DNA of 64,000 bases from Histidinibacterium aquaticum (GTDB lineage: Bacteria; Pseudomonadota; Alphaproteobacteria; Rhodobacterales; Rhodobacteraceae). The DNA lies in contig NZ_VYQE01000005.1 of NCBI RefSeq assembly GCF_008710275.1, forward strand, positions 62,001 through 126,000. Reading direction: 5' to 3'. Below the pieces are notes generated by a model. It saw nothing but the letters and a program-made list of their open reading frames with translations. It made no database searches and had not been told where the DNA came from. Positions 8,846 to 18,921 of the stretch are shown here, piece after piece (position 1 is the first letter of the stretch; every line of letters starts with the position of its first letter). The position numbers were made by a program, and so were the translations under genes.

Positions 8846-9778
8846 ATGATCGAGCTCGGCGGACAGACGAACACGGCCCCGCAGGCCGGAGAGCATATCA
8901 GCGAAGGTTCAGACCAGACCTTCATGCAGGACGTGGTCGAGGCCTCGCAGAAGGTTCCGGTGATCGTCGACTTCTGGGCGACCTGGTGCGGCCCCTGCAA
9001 GCAGCTGGGCCCGGCGCTCGAGGCCGCGGTGCAGAAGCAGAACGGCAAGGTGAAGCTGGTCAAGATCGACGTGGACCAGAACCAGCAGGTCGCGGGACAA
9101 CTGCGCGTGCAGTCGATCCCGACGGTCTATGCCTTCTTCCAGGGCCAGCCGGTCGACGGCTTCCAGGGCGCGCTGCCCCCGAGCCAGATCGACGAGTTCG
9201 TCCAGAAACTCGCCGAGATGGGCGGGGGAGCCGAAGGCGGCGAAGAGGAAGACGGACTGGCCCAGGCGGTCGAGGCGGCCGAGCAGATGCTTTCCGAAGG
9301 CGCGGCCTCCGATGCGGCCGAGACCTTTGCCGCCATTCTCCAGGAAGACGACAAGAACGCCGCGGCCTACGGCGGGCTCGTTCGTGCCTATCTGGCGCTG
9401 GGTCAGGTGAACGAGGCCGAGGCGGTGCTGAACGGCGCCCCTGCCGACCTCCACGGCTCGCCCGAGATCGAGGCTGCGGCTGCGGCAATTCAGCTCGCCC
9501 GCCAGGCCGAGAACGCGGGTCCGGTTGCCGATCTGAGGGCCAAGGTCGAGGCGAACCCGGACGACCACCAGGCGCGCTACGATCTCGCCACCGCCCTGCA
9601 GGCGAGCGGCGAGACCGAGGCCGCGGTGGCAGAACTGCTCGAGCTGTTCCGCCGGGACCGCGAGTGGAACGACCAGGCGGCGAAGACCCAGCTCTTCACC
9701 ATCTTCGATTCGTTGAAGCCGACGGACCCCATCGTCCTCAACGGAAGGCGAAAACTCAGCTCGATGATATTTGCCTGA
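8846..9778 (+). CDS. Thioredoxin-TPR fusion, CnoX/YbbN-like co-chaperone
   Basis: A 310-residue protein with a thioredoxin domain (about 20-125) and a helical TPR-like region (about 135-300). The redox site is WATWCGPCKQLG, with Cys48 and Cys51 both present. In E. coli YbbN/CnoX the first Cys is lost, while Caulobacter CnoX keeps both, so this protein is likely a redox-active holdase that cooperates with chaperonin. The downstream LON-like gene starts 28 bases later, so the pair may be co-transcribed. The ATG at 8846 is preceded by AAGAGGTG. Confidence 0.9.
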   Translation: MIELGGQTNTAPQAGEHISEGSDQTFMQDVVEASQKVPVIVDFWATWCGPCKQLGPALEAAVQKQNGKVKLVKIDVDQNQQVAGQLRVQSIPTVYAFFQGQPVDGFQGALPPSQIDEFVQKLAEMGGGAEGGEEEDGLAQAVEAAEQMLSEGAASDAAETFAAILQEDDKNAAAYGGLVRAYLALGQVNEAEAVLNGAPADLHGSPEIEAAAAAIQLARQAENAGPVADLRAKVEANPDDHQARYDLATALQASGETEAAVAELLELFRRDREWNDQAAKTQLFTIFDSLKPTDPIVLNGRRKLSSMIFA

Positions 9779-9806
9779 CACTCAACGCGGTCTAGCTAGC
9801 CTTACC

Positions 9807-10451
9807 ATGTTGAAGGCGGCTGATCTGCCGGGGACGATCCCCGTCTTTCCTCTTCCGGGCGCGCTGCTCCTGCCCCGCGCCCGGCTCCCGTTGCATATAT
9901 TCGAGCCGCGATATCTCGCGATGCTCGACGACTGTCTCAAGACGCAGGAACGGCTGATCGGGATGATCCAGCCCTGGGAGCACCAGGGCCGCGAAGGGCT
10001 CCACACCATCGGCTGTGCCGGGCGCGTGACGGCCTTCTCCGAGACGGAGGACGGCCGCTACATGATCACCTTGTCGGGTGTCTCCCGGTTCCGCGTCGAG
10101 CGTGAGGTCGAGGGGTTCACCCCCTACCGGCGCTGCGACGTGAAGTGGGAGGGCTTCGACCGCGACCTGGGCCCCGTCGAGCACGATACGGTTTTCGACC
10201 GGAAGAGCTTCATGGCCCTGCTCGAACGCTTCTTCAGCGAACAAGGTCTCTCCACCGACTGGGACAGCCTGAAGGAAGCCGAGGACGAATTGCTGATCAA
10301 CTCGCTGTCCATGCTTTGCCCCTTCGAACCGGAGGACAAGCAGGCCCTGCTGGAAGCACCCTCGCTGACCACCCGGCGAGAGACGCTGGTCACGCTGATG
10401 GAATTCGCCCTGCGGAGCGGTGGCGGCACCGGAGAGGAGAGACTTCAGTGA
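9807..10451 (+). CDS. LON peptidase substrate-binding domain protein
   Basis: A 214-residue protein consisting only of the N-terminal substrate-binding domain of Lon (PUA-like): [19 protein letters not shown] followed by [15 protein letters not shown]. There is no AAA or protease domain, so it is a stand-alone LON-N protein of unknown role, probably in protein quality control given the CnoX-like gene before it. The last codons overlap the GTG start of the Trm112-like gene by four bases (GTGA), so translation is likely coupled. The start ATG at 9807 has no strong ribosome binding site. Confidence 0.9.
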   Translation: MLKAADLPGTIPVFPLPGALLLPRARLPLHIFEPRYLAMLDDCLKTQERLIGMIQPWEHQGREGLHTIGCAGRVTAFSETEDGRYMITLSGVSRFRVEREVEGFTPYRRCDVKWEGFDRDLGPVEHDTVFDRKSFMALLERFFSEQGLSTDWDSLKEAEDELLINSLSMLCPFEPEDKQALLEAPSLTTRRETLVTLMEFALRSGGGTGEERLQ

Positions 10452-10663
10452 CGGACGAACCCGAACTCCCGCCGGAGGAGCCCGCGGAGCAGGCGACCTT
10501 CGACCGCCGGATGCTCGAATTCCTGGTCTGCCCGGAAACCCATGCGGTGCTCAGCTACGATGCCGACCGGCAGGAACTGGTGAGCAAGGCCGCGCACCTC
10601 GCCTACCCGATCCGGGGCGGGATACCGATCATGCTCGCCGGCGAGGCGCGGCAGCTGGACTAG
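10448..10663 (+). CDS. Trm112 family protein
   Basis: A 71-residue protein starting at GTG 10448, overlapping the previous stop by four bases. The core [17 protein letters not shown], then [12 protein letters not shown], is the YcaR/Trm112 pattern. The first CPxT half of the zinc-ribbon-like motif is reduced to a single Cys. Eukaryotic Trm112 activates methyltransferases; bacterial members are short and their partners are mostly undefined. The stop TAG shares CTAG with the convergent hydroxylase gene. Confidence 0.88.
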   Translation: MTDEPELPPEEPAEQATFDRRMLEFLVCPETHAVLSYDADRQELVSKAAHLAYPIRGGIPIMLAGEARQLD

Positions 10664-11868
10664 GGGCGCATGAGGGGCGGCAGTTCGCCCGTCAGCCCCG
10701 CCGCCTCCCGGATGAAACCGCGCCGAAGGCCGGGCAGGGCGTTCACCGCGCCGAGGCCGAGGTCGCGCAGTCCCCGCAGCAGCGGGTTGTCGTTCGAGAA
10801 GAGCCGCGTCACCCCGTCCGTGGCGGCGGCAAGTGTCGCGGTGTCGAAGCGGCGCCAGCGCTCGTAACGCGCCAGCACCGGGGACGCGCCGATCTCCTCG
10901 CCGCGCTGCCGGGCCTCGGAGAGAACGGCCACGAGCGCGCCCACGTCCCTCAGCCCCGCGTTCAGTCCCTGGCCCGCGACCGGGTGCACCCCGTGCGCCG
11001 CGTCACCGAGCAGCGCGACGCGCGGAGCGACGAAGCGCTCGGCGAGCGAGAGCCCGAGCGGATAGCCGAAACGGGCGCCTTCCAGGGAGATTTCACCGAG
11101 GAACGACCCGAAGGCGGGGCGGAGGGCGTCGAGAAAGGCCGCGTCGTCCATTGCAAGCAGGGCGTCGGCGCGCGTTTCCCGCTCGGACCAGACGATGGAG
11201 GAGCGGTTTCCCTTGAGCGGCAGGATCGCCAGCGGACCGCCCGGCATGAAGAACTGGTGCGCGATGCCGCCGTGCTCGCGCTCGTGCGCCACGGCGCAGA
11301 CAACGGCCTTCTGGCCATAGCCCCAGCCGGTCCGCCCGATGCCCGCGCGCCGGGCCACGCCGCTCGACCGGCCGTCGCAGCCGACCAGCAGCACCCCGTC
11401 CAGTGTCGTGCCTGAGCCGAGGGTGGCCGTCACACCGGTCGCGGCTACCTCTTGTGCGACCAGCGTCTCGCCGGCCAGGTGGCGCACGCCTTCGGCCTCC
11501 ATCGCGTCCAGGAGGGCAGGGCGGAGGTGGCGATCCTCGACCATCCAGCCCATCGGGCCTTCCTCGATCTCCGCGTGATCGAAGTGCAGCAGGAAGGGGG
11601 AAGGCCCTTCACCCGGTCTGCCATCGGTGACCTTGATCTCCAGCATCGGCTGGGCCTCGTCCGCGACAGCGTCCCAGGCGCCGATCCGGTCGAGAAGCCG
11701 GCGCGAGGCATGGGCCAGCGCGTAGGAGCGTCCGTCGAAGCCTCGCTCGGACCGGGTCTCCCGCGGCTGGGCGTCGATGACGGTGACCTTGAAGCCCGCC
11801 CGCGACAGGGCGACGGCAAGCGCGCAACCATTGAGCCCGCCGCCGGCGATGAGAATGCCGTTGTCCAT
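10660..11868 (-). CDS. UbiH/UbiF/COQ6-family FAD-dependent hydroxylase
   Basis: A 402-residue class A flavoprotein monooxygenase of the ubiquinone-biosynthesis group. The FAD-binding Rossmann motif is [17 protein letters not shown], the DG motif is [10 protein letters not shown], and the second FAD motif is [18 protein letters not shown]. The likely role is hydroxylation of the benzoquinone ring; which carbon cannot be told from sequence, since alphaproteobacterial UbiH, UbiF and UbiL differ in regioselectivity. The start ATG is at 11866-11868; longer in-frame extensions lie antisense to the amidase gene and are not coding. Confidence 0.9.
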   Translation of the reverse strand: MDNGILIAGGGLNGCALAVALSRAGFKVTVIDAQPRETRSERGFDGRSYALAHASRRLLDRIGAWDAVADEAQPMLEIKVTDGRPGEGPSPFLLHFDHAEIEEGPMGWMVEDRHLRPALLDAMEAEGVRHLAGETLVAQEVAATGVTATLGSGTTLDGVLLVGCDGRSSGVARRAGIGRTGWGYGQKAVVCAVAHEREHGGIAHQFFMPGGPLAILPLKGNRSSIVWSERETRADALLAMDDAAFLDALRPAFGSFLGEISLEGARFGYPLGLSLAERFVAPRVALLGDAAHGVHPVAGQGLNAGLRDVGALVAVLSEARQRGEEIGASPVLARYERWRRFDTATLAAATDGVTRLFSNDNPLLRGLRDLGLGAVNALPGLRRGFIREAAGLTGELPPLMRP

Positions 11869-11946
11869 GATCCGGACTATGGCCCGACCGCCGGGATTGT
11901 CCATGACCGGCCTTGTGGCTAGCGTCTGCCGCGACAGGAGGACGCG

Positions 11947-13272
11947 ATGGACGATTGGCTTCGGGCCACGGCCGCCGATCTCGGCCGCAGGATCGGACGG
12001 GGCGAGATCGACCCCAGGGCGCTGACGCGCGCCCATCTCGACACGATCGAGAGCCATCCCTCGCGCGACCGCATCTTTGCCCGCACAACGCCCGACCGGG
12101 CCCTGGCGGAGGCCGAGGCCTCGGCAGAGCGCGCCCGAACGGGGCACCGGCTCTCGCCGCTCGACGGCGTGCCGGTGAGTTGGAAGGACCTCTTCGACAC
12201 CGCCGGAGTGGCGACCGAGGCGGGGACCCTTCTCCTCGAGGGCCGCACGCCCGAGACCGACGCGCGCGTTCTGGGGCACGCGACTCGGCAGGGGCTGGTC
12301 TGCCTCGGCAAGACCCACCTGAGCGAGATCGCCTTCTCTGGCCTCGGGCTCAACCCGATGACCCAGACACCGCCCAACCTTCATGACGCCGAGGCGGTCC
12401 CGGGCGGGTCGACCTCCGGCGGCGCGGCCTCGGTTGCCTTCGGGCTCGCCGCGGGCGCCATCGGCAGCGATACGGGCGGCTCTGTCCGGGTGCCGGCGGC
12501 CTGGAACGACCTCGTGGGACTCAAGACCACGCACGGGCTGTTGTCGCTCGACGGCACCGTGCCGCTCTGCGAGACCTTCGACACCATCGGTCCCCTCGCC
12601 CGAACCGTGGAGGACGCCACGCTCTTCTTCGGCGCGCTGGGCGGTCCGGCCACCGACCTGACGGGCGCCTCTCTCGAGGGGCGGCGGTTCCTCGTGATCG
12701 AGACGGTGCTGATGGCCGACCTCGAGGAAGCGCCGAGACGGGCCTTCGAAGAGGCTCTGGCGAAGCTGAAAGGGCAGGGCGCCACGAGCCAGCGCATCGA
12801 GTGGCCTGAGCTGGAAGAAGCCTACGGCATGGCAGGCGCGCTCTACACGGCCGACGCCTGGTCCTGGTGGCGCGAGCGCGTCGAGGCGAACGGCGCGCGG
12901 ATGTTTCCCCAGATCCGCGACCGGGTCTCCGCGGGCCGCGACGTCTCGGCCTCCGACTACCTCGCTCTCTGGCGGAGGCTGCGGGAACTCCGGGCGGACT
13001 TCGATCGGCTGATCAAGCCCTACGACGCGGTACTCTCGCCGACGGTGCCGATCCTGCCGCCGAAGGTGCAGCGGCTTCTCGACGATCCAGAGCACTACAA
13101 GAGCGCCAACCTCGCCACGCTCCGGAACACGCGCCTGGCGAACCTGATGGGCGGTGCCTCACTCACGATCCCGACCGGCACGCCCGCCTGCGGCCTGATG
13201 CTCACCGCCGGTCCGCGGACCGAGCAGAGGCTGCTGAGGCTCGGGCACGCCGCAGAGCGCGCCTTGGCCTGA
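11947..13272 (+). CDS. Amidase signature family enzyme
   Basis: A 441-residue amidase with the complete Ser-cisSer-Lys triad: Lys80 in PVSWKDLFD, the cis-Ser in GGSTSGGAAS (about 157), and nucleophile Ser179 in GSDTGGSVRVPAAW. It may be annotated as a GatA-like subunit, but no gatB or gatC is nearby and the length is short for GatA, so a stand-alone amide hydrolase is more likely. It is divergent from the UbiH-like gene and is followed after 122 bases by an aminotransferase. Confidence 0.9.
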   Translation: MDDWLRATAADLGRRIGRGEIDPRALTRAHLDTIESHPSRDRIFARTTPDRALAEAEASAERARTGHRLSPLDGVPVSWKDLFDTAGVATEAGTLLLEGRTPETDARVLGHATRQGLVCLGKTHLSEIAFSGLGLNPMTQTPPNLHDAEAVPGGSTSGGAASVAFGLAAGAIGSDTGGSVRVPAAWNDLVGLKTTHGLLSLDGTVPLCETFDTIGPLARTVEDATLFFGALGGPATDLTGASLEGRRFLVIETVLMADLEEAPRRAFEEALAKLKGQGATSQRIEWPELEEAYGMAGALYTADAWSWWRERVEANGARMFPQIRDRVSAGRDVSASDYLALWRRLRELRADFDRLIKPYDAVLSPTVPILPPKVQRLLDDPEHYKSANLATLRNTRLANLMGGASLTIPTGTPACGLMLTAGPRTEQRLLRLGHAAERALA

Positions 13273-13394
13273 AAGCCACACCGGGCCCCTGTGGCCCCGC
13301 TGCCACGCGGCTGGTCGCTGGACACCGGTGCGGCCGCCAGTCTACCCTGCGGGCCAATAACCGGGGCGGCCAGGATCCCGGACGTTCGAGGCAC

Positions 13395-14576
13395 ATGATG
13401 CAGTTTCCGGAGAGGTTTCAGGACCTTCCAGCCTACGCGTTCCCGCGTCTGCGGGCTTTGCTCGACGGCCATGAGCCGGGCGGGCCGCCTCTGCACATGT
13501 CCATCGGCGAGCCCAAGCACCCGATGCCCGGCTTCCTTGCCGAGGCGCTCGACTCGGCGATCGGCGGCTTCGCGAACTATCCGGTCAACGAGGGGACGCC
13601 CGAGCTGCTGGAGGCGATCACCGGCTGGCTCGACCGGCGCTACGGCGTCACCGTCGCGGCAGAGCAGGTCATCGCGCTCAACGGGACCCGCGAAGGCCTC
13701 TACAACGCGGTCATGGCGCTCTGCCCCGAAACCAAGGGCGGACGGACGCCGACCGTGCTCATGCCGAACCCGTTCTACCAGGTCTATGCCGTCGCCGCCC
13801 TCTCGGTGGGCGCGGAGCCGGTCTACCTCGAGGCGACCGCCGAAACGGGGTTTCTGCCGGACCTCGACGCCATCCCGGCCGAAGCGCTCGACCGCGCGGC
13901 GATCTTCTGGCTCTGCTCGCCGTCCAACCCGCAGGGCGCTGTCGCCGACGAGAGCTACTGGCGCAGGCTGCTGGCCCTGGCGGAGAAGCACGATTTCCGG
14001 ATCTTCGCCGACGAGTGCTATTCCGAGATCTACCGCGACACGCCCCCGCCCGGCCTACTACCCGCGGCGGCGGCTGTGGGAGCGGACCCGGAGCGCGCGC
14101 TGGTGTTCCATTCGCTGTCCAAGCGGTCGAACCTGCCCGGCCTTCGGTCCGGGTTCGCGGCCGGTGGTCCGGAGAGTCTGCGCCGCCTTCGCCAGCTCCG
14201 GGCCTACGCCGGGGCGCCGCTGCCCAACCCGCTTCAGCACGTCGCCGCCCGCGTCTGGGTCGACGAGGCCCACGTCACCGAGAACCGCGCGCTCTACGCC
14301 GAGAAGTACCGCGTGGCCGACGGGATCTTCGCGGGCGTGCCCGGCTACATGCCCCCCGAAGCGGGGTTCTTTCTCTGGCTTCCCGTGCCCGAGGGCGAAG
14401 AGGCCGCCCTCCGGCTCTGGCGCGAGACCGGCGTCCGGGTCCTGCCCGGTGCCTATCTCGGCCGCGATGCCGGCCGCACCAATCCCGGCGCCGGATACAT
14501 CCGGGCCGCCATGGTGGCCCCCCTTGAAGACATGCGGCGCGGTCTCGCCGCGATCCGCGAATGCCTCTACGACTGA
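13395..14576 (+). CDS. PLP-dependent aminotransferase, DapC-like
   Basis: A 393-residue fold-type I aminotransferase. Landmarks are ISIGEP-like LHMSIGEPKHP, NGTREGLYNAVMAL for the phosphate loop, LCSPSNPQGAV, FADECYSEIY, and the Schiff-base Lys in HSLSKRSNLPGLRSGF. This set matches proteins annotated as succinyldiaminopimelate transaminase or generic aspartate-like aminotransferases; dapB occurs at 40 kb but not in the same operon. Two ATG codons stand in tandem (13395 and 13398). ftsK follows after nine bases, suggesting one transcript. Confidence 0.88.
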   Translation: MMQFPERFQDLPAYAFPRLRALLDGHEPGGPPLHMSIGEPKHPMPGFLAEALDSAIGGFANYPVNEGTPELLEAITGWLDRRYGVTVAAEQVIALNGTREGLYNAVMALCPETKGGRTPTVLMPNPFYQVYAVAALSVGAEPVYLEATAETGFLPDLDAIPAEALDRAAIFWLCSPSNPQGAVADESYWRRLLALAEKHDFRIFADECYSEIYRDTPPPGLLPAAAAVGADPERALVFHSLSKRSNLPGLRSGFAAGGPESLRRLRQLRAYAGAPLPNPLQHVAARVWVDEAHVTENRALYAEKYRVADGIFAGVPGYMPPEAGFFLWLPVPEGEEAALRLWRETGVRVLPGAYLGRDAGRTNPGAGYIRAAMVAPLEDMRRGLAAIRECLYD

Positions 14577-14585
14577 GGAGAGACG

Positions 14586-17465
14586 ATGGCGTATCAGACC
14601 CGCACCAGAGACCCCCTTCTCGACAGCTCGACCCAGGCCGCCCTGGAGCGGCGCGGCCAGGAGCTGCTGGGCCTCGTCCTGGTCGTGGCGGGTCTCGCCG
14701 TCTTCGCGATGCTCTGGTCCTACACGCCCGAGGATCCCTCTTGGATCTCGGCGACCGATGCGCCTGTGAAGAACTGGCTCGGCCGGGCCGGGGCCGCTGC
14801 GGCGGCTCCGCTCTTCATGATCGTGGGCTGGGGCGGGCTCGGCATCGCCGCGGTGCTGCTCGCCTGGGGCCTCCGGTTCACCTTCCACACCGGACAGGAG
14901 CGGGCGCTCGGCCGCGCGATCTTTGCCCCGATCGCCATCGCCCTCATGTCGGTCTACGCGGCGACCCTGGTGCCGGGGAGTGCCTGGACGCATTCCTTCG
15001 GTCTCGGGGGGCTCTTCGGCGACACCGCCCTCTCGATCGCGCTGACCATCGCGCCGGTCGGCCCCGTGCTTGGCGTGAAACTCCTCTCCGCGCTCATCGG
15101 CCTCGGCACGCTGGCGCTCGGTCTCTTCGTGATGGGATTTACCTGGACCGAGATCCGGGCCGGCGGCAAGTTCCTGCTCGTCGGCGTGGTGCTGTCCTAC
15201 GCGATGCTCCTGCGCCTGCTGAGCCGCGGAGCCCAGGCGGGCGCCGCCGGGGCCCGGGTCGGTGTCTCTGTCGCCCGCACCGCGCAGGCCCGCCGCGTTG
15301 AGCGCGCAGCCGAACGGGCGGAGCTCCATCCCGAGGTCGATCCGATCTCCCCCGCCGACCGGGTCGCCGCGGTCATCCGCGCCCGGCGCGGGGCAGCCAC
15401 TGAAGAGCCCGACCTCATCGAGGACGAGGACGACCGTCCGCGCGGAGGCCTGCTCGGCCGGGTGCCCGGGCTTCGCCGGAAGGCCGAGTCGGAGCCGGAG
15501 CCCGAAGTCGAAGTCGCCGAAGAGGATGAGCCCGAGGACCGGGTCCGCTCCCGCATCAGCGACGCCATCAAGGCCAGGGTCCGCCCCTCGCTCCGCGTTT
15601 CCGAGGCGGCCGGACCGGCGCCCAAGCTGCCGCGCCGGCGGGAGCCGCTGATCGCCAAGACCGGTTTCCCGGCGGAGCCGCCGCTCACCGCGAGCAGCCG
15701 GATCGAAGCGCCGGCCGAGGAGGACTTCTCCGACCGGCCCATGCCGGAGCCGGAACTGGTCAACGCGCCGATCCCGGAGACGAATTTCGAGCGCACGCAG
15801 CCGGCCCCCGCCGACTACCCCGCGCCGCCGCCGGCCGAGCCGCCGAAGGCCGTGGTCCAGCATCCGCCGAAGCGCGAGGTCAAACCTTCGCGCCGCGCAA
15901 TCGAGGAGGCACAGCCAAGCCTCTCTCTCGGTTCCGGCGCGCAGGTGCCCGACTACGAGGCTCCGCCGCTCAGCCTGCTGACCAATCCCGAGACGATCCA
16001 GCGTCACCACCTCTCCGACGAGGCGCTCGAGGCGAATGCCCGGATGCTCGAGACGGTGCTCGACGACTACGGCGTGAAGGGCGAAATCGTCAGCGTGCGC
16101 CCGGGCCCCGTCGTCACGATGTACGAGCTGGAGCCCGCACCGGGTCTCAAGGCTTCCCGCGTGATCGGGCTGGCGGACGACATCGCCCGCTCGATGTCGG
16201 CGCTGTCGGCCCGTGTCTCCACCGTGCCGGGCCGCTCGGTCATCGGTATCGAACTTCCGAACGAGAAGCGCGAGATGGTGATCCTGCGCGAGATGCTGGC
16301 CTCCCGCGATTTCGGAGACGGGAACCAGCGGCTCCCGCTGGCGCTGGGCAAGGACATCGGCGGCGAGCCGGTGATCGCCAACCTTGCCAAGATGCCTCAC
16401 CTGCTGATCGCGGGGACCACCGGCTCCGGTAAGTCCGTGGCGATCAACACGATGATCCTGAGCCTCCTCTACAAGCTCTCGCCCGAGGAATGCCGGCTCA
16501 TCATGATCGACCCGAAGATGCTGGAACTCAGCGTCTACGACGGCATCCCGCACCTGCTCAGCCCGGTCGTGACCGATCCCAAGAAAGCGGTCGTCGCTCT
16601 CAAGTGGACCGTTGCCGAGATGGAGGACCGCTACCGCAAGATGTCCAAGATGGGCGTCCGGAATATCGAAGGCTACAACTCCCGCGTCCGCGATGCGCTC
16701 TCCAAGGGCGAAACCTTCTCCCGCACGGTGCAGACCGGCTTCGACGACGAGACGGGCGATCCGGTGTTCGAGACCGAGGAGATCATGCCCGAGACCATGC
16801 CCTATATCGTCGTTATCGTCGACGAGATGGCCGACCTGATGATGGTCGCGGGCAAGGAGATCGAGGCCTGCATCCAGCGTCTCGCACAGATGGCGCGGGC
16901 GAGCGGAATCCACCTCATCATGGCGACGCAGCGCCCCTCGGTCGACGTCATCACCGGCACGATCAAGGCGAACTTCCCGACGCGCATCAGCTTCCAGGTG
17001 ACGTCGAAGGTCGACAGCCGCACCATCCTCGGCGAGCAGGGCGCGGAACAGCTGCTGGGGCAGGGCGACATGCTCTACATGGCCGGCGGCGCCAAGATCA
17101 CCCGCGTCCACGGACCGTTCTGCTCGGACGAGGAGGTCGAGGAGATCGTGACCCACCTCAAGCAGTTCGGCCCGCCCGACTACAAGTCCGGCGTCGTGGA
17201 CGGCCCCGACGAGGACAAGGAAAGCGACATCGACGCGGTGCTCGGCCTCGGCTCGAGCAACGGCGCCAGCGGCGATGACGCGCTCTACGATCAGGCGGTC
17301 GCCATCGCGGCCAAGGACCGGAAGTGCTCGACCTCCTACATCCAGCGCAAGCTGGCCATCGGCTACAACAAGGCCGCGCGGCTGGTGGAGCAGATGGAGG
17401 AACAGGGCGTCGTCAGCGCCGCGAACCACGTCGGCAAACGCGAGGTTCTCGTCCCCGAGATCTGA
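14586..17465 (+). CDS. ftsK: DNA translocase FtsK
   Basis: A 959-residue septal DNA pump. The N-terminal 200 residues hold about four membrane helices; a Pro/Glu/Arg-rich linker spans roughly 210-460; the RecA-like motor carries Walker [14 protein letters not shown] near 610 and Walker [11 protein letters not shown]. The C-terminal gamma winged helix (about 895-955; [20 protein letters not shown]) reads chromosome-orienting sequences and activates XerCD. All domains are intact. lolA usually follows ftsK in relatives; here dps sits between them on the other strand. Confidence 0.97.
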   Translation: MAYQTRTRDPLLDSSTQAALERRGQELLGLVLVVAGLAVFAMLWSYTPEDPSWISATDAPVKNWLGRAGAAAAAPLFMIVGWGGLGIAAVLLAWGLRFTFHTGQERALGRAIFAPIAIALMSVYAATLVPGSAWTHSFGLGGLFGDTALSIALTIAPVGPVLGVKLLSALIGLGTLALGLFVMGFTWTEIRAGGKFLLVGVVLSYAMLLRLLSRGAQAGAAGARVGVSVARTAQARRVERAAERAELHPEVDPISPADRVAAVIRARRGAATEEPDLIEDEDDRPRGGLLGRVPGLRRKAESEPEPEVEVAEEDEPEDRVRSRISDAIKARVRPSLRVSEAAGPAPKLPRRREPLIAKTGFPAEPPLTASSRIEAPAEEDFSDRPMPEPELVNAPIPETNFERTQPAPADYPAPPPAEPPKAVVQHPPKREVKPSRRAIEEAQPSLSLGSGAQVPDYEAPPLSLLTNPETIQRHHLSDEALEANARMLETVLDDYGVKGEIVSVRPGPVVTMYELEPAPGLKASRVIGLADDIARSMSALSARVSTVPGRSVIGIELPNEKREMVILREMLASRDFGDGNQRLPLALGKDIGGEPVIANLAKMPHLLIAGTTGSGKSVAINTMILSLLYKLSPEECRLIMIDPKMLELSVYDGIPHLLSPVVTDPKKAVVALKWTVAEMEDRYRKMSKMGVRNIEGYNSRVRDALSKGETFSRTVQTGFDDETGDPVFETEEIMPETMPYIVVIVDEMADLMMVAGKEIEACIQRLAQMARASGIHLIMATQRPSVDVITGTIKANFPTRISFQVTSKVDSRTILGEQGAEQLLGQGDMLYMAGGAKITRVHGPFCSDEEVEEIVTHLKQFGPPDYKSGVVDGPDEDKESDIDAVLGLGSSNGASGDDALYDQAVAIAAKDRKCSTSYIQRKLAIGYNKAARLVEQMEEQGVVSAANHVGKREVLVPEI

Positions 17466-17481
17466 TGGGCGTCTCGCCCCG

Positions 17482-17515
17482 CAAAAAAGAGGGCCGGCTG
17501 CTGCCGACCCTCTCA
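17482..17515 (-). terminator. Intrinsic terminator for dps (minus strand)
   Basis: An AGAGGG(T/C)CGGC inverted repeat around AGCA is followed on the minus strand by TTTTTTGC. It lies between the convergent ftsK and dps genes; the hairpin may also serve ftsK, but no T-run follows on the plus strand. Confidence 0.8.
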
Positions 17516-17555
17516 TGAGCGCCTCTGACGGGCGCTTCCCAATTTAATCGGAGGC

Positions 17556-18035
17556 TCAGTTCGGGCGGTTGGCGCCGATGAACCAGGCGTCCTTGTCGAC
17601 AGTCCGGCTGACCTCGGTGAAGAGGTCCTCGGTGTCGTCGTCACCGGCCTCGCCCGCGGCTTCGAGCGCTTCGCGGAGGGTCTTGCCGAACTCCAGGTAG
17701 CGGTCGGTCAGGGCGACGATGTGATCGTCGATCTTCTCGATCTCGAGCGGGTAGGCCTCGATCCGGGTCTTCCGGGCGGCCTCTTCGACGGTGCCCTTGG
17801 CGTAGCCGCCGAGGATCACGGCACGCTCGGCCATCAGATCAGCGGCATCACGCAGGTGCTGGGCGGCATCGTCGAGCAGCTCGTGCACGCCGATGAACCC
17901 GCGGCCCTTGAGGTTCCAGTGCGCCTGCTTCACCGCCAGCGTCATCGCCTCGGTATCGGCGAGGCAGGCGTTGAGCAGATCGATGGAGGTCTTGCGGGCG
18001 TTGTCGTCGAGTCCTTTCACGAAAGATTCGGGCAT
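17556..18035 (-). CDS. dps: Dps ferritin-like DNA-protection protein
   Basis: A 159-residue Dps. The inter-subunit ferroxidase ligands are all present with the spacing of E. coli Dps: His39, His51, Asp55, Asp66 and Glu70 (within AHWNLKGRGFIGVHELLDD and RDAADLMAE). The 12-mer stores iron and consumes peroxide, protecting DNA in oxidative stress. The N-terminal extension is short (MPESFVKGLDDNARK), with few lysines for DNA binding. AAGGAG lies upstream of the ATG at 18035. It is divergent from lolA across 265 bases. Confidence 0.95.
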   Translation of the reverse strand: MPESFVKGLDDNARKTSIDLLNACLADTEAMTLAVKQAHWNLKGRGFIGVHELLDDAAQHLRDAADLMAERAVILGGYAKGTVEEAARKTRIEAYPLEIEKIDDHIVALTDRYLEFGKTLREALEAAGEAGDDDTEDLFTEVSRTVDKDAWFIGANRPN

Positions 18036-18300
18036 GGCTGTCTCCTTGTCGTGCGGATGCAAAGAAAGATGTCGGGGAGGAAACTGCGCCGCCTTGCCCG
18101 GGTTCCTGAAGGAGCCGCACAGCCGACCTGCACAGATCGACGGAACGCCAAGCCCTGAAGGACGCCGGACCAGACGCTTTTCCCGCCGGACCCGCCGGGA
18201 CACTCGCTAGCCCGGGCATGATATCGCCTAGCACGGGCATTCCGCAGCAGGTGCACCTATGTTGGGCATCGAGGCCCGAAACCAAGGACCAAGGACCGCC

Positions 18301-18906
18301 ATGAAGACCCTTCGCCTTCTCACTCTCCTGATCCCCATGGCACTTGCCGCCTTCGCAGGCGCCGCCAAGGCCCAGCAGCTCTCACTCGGGGAGATCAGCC
18401 AGTACCTGAACTCCTTCGCCACTGCCGAGGGGGAATTCACCCAGGTCAACGCCGACGGCACGATCTCCACCGGCCAGCTCTATATCAAGCGCCCCGGCCG
18501 CATCCGCTTCGAGTACAATCCCCCCGACGGCAGCCTGGTGATGGCCGGTGGCGGCTCGGTCGCCGTCTTCGACCCGCAGTCGGACCGCAACCCCGAGCGC
18601 TATCCGCTCGCGGAGACCCCGCTGAAGATCATCCTGGATCGCACCATCGACCTGTCCCGGTCCGGCATGGTGACCCGTCACACCTTCGACGGCACGGCAA
18701 CGACCGTGACCGCGCAGGACCCGCAGCGGCCGGAACTGGGCAACATCCAGCTGAAATTCACCGGCTCGCCCGTCGAGCTGCGCCAGTGGATCGTGACCGA
18801 CGAGACCGGCACCCAGACCACCGTGATCCTGGGCGACCTTGCGAAGGGGGTCGGTGTGCCCGACCGCCTCTTCAACATCATCGCGGAGACGCGCGACTGG
18901 GAGTGA
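18301..18906 (+). CDS. lolA: Outer-membrane lipoprotein carrier protein LolA
   Basis: A 201-residue periplasmic chaperone that ferries lipoproteins from LolCDE to the outer membrane. A Sec signal peptide ends at AAKA-QQ (cleavage near 24). The mature part has the LolA half-barrel signature: EISQYLNSFATAEGEFTQ, GQLYIKRPGRIRFEYNPPD, and LRQWIVTDETGTQTTVIL. The ATG at 18301 follows GACCGCC with no strong ribosome binding site. The 265-base gap to dps must hold its promoter, since ftsK is separated from it by the oppositely oriented dps. Confidence 0.93.
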   Translation: MKTLRLLTLLIPMALAAFAGAAKAQQLSLGEISQYLNSFATAEGEFTQVNADGTISTGQLYIKRPGRIRFEYNPPDGSLVMAGGGSVAVFDPQSDRNPERYPLAETPLKIILDRTIDLSRSGMVTRHTFDGTATTVTAQDPQRPELGNIQLKFTGSPVELRQWIVTDETGTQTTVILGDLAKGVGVPDRLFNIIAETRDWE

Positions 18907-18921
18907 TCCCGGCCGCCCGTC

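Noticed and set aside
10660-13095. Long extension of the UbiH-like protein to 811 residues
   Set aside because: The extra 409 residues are antisense to the amidase gene and low in complexity; family homology begins at the ATG at 11868.
14058-17516. 1152-residue open frame on the minus strand over ftsK and the upstream aminotransferase
   Set aside because: It lies antisense to two well-supported genes, has low-complexity composition (Arg, Asp, Gly, Val rich) and no family motif; in GC-rich DNA the complementary frame of a real gene is commonly open.
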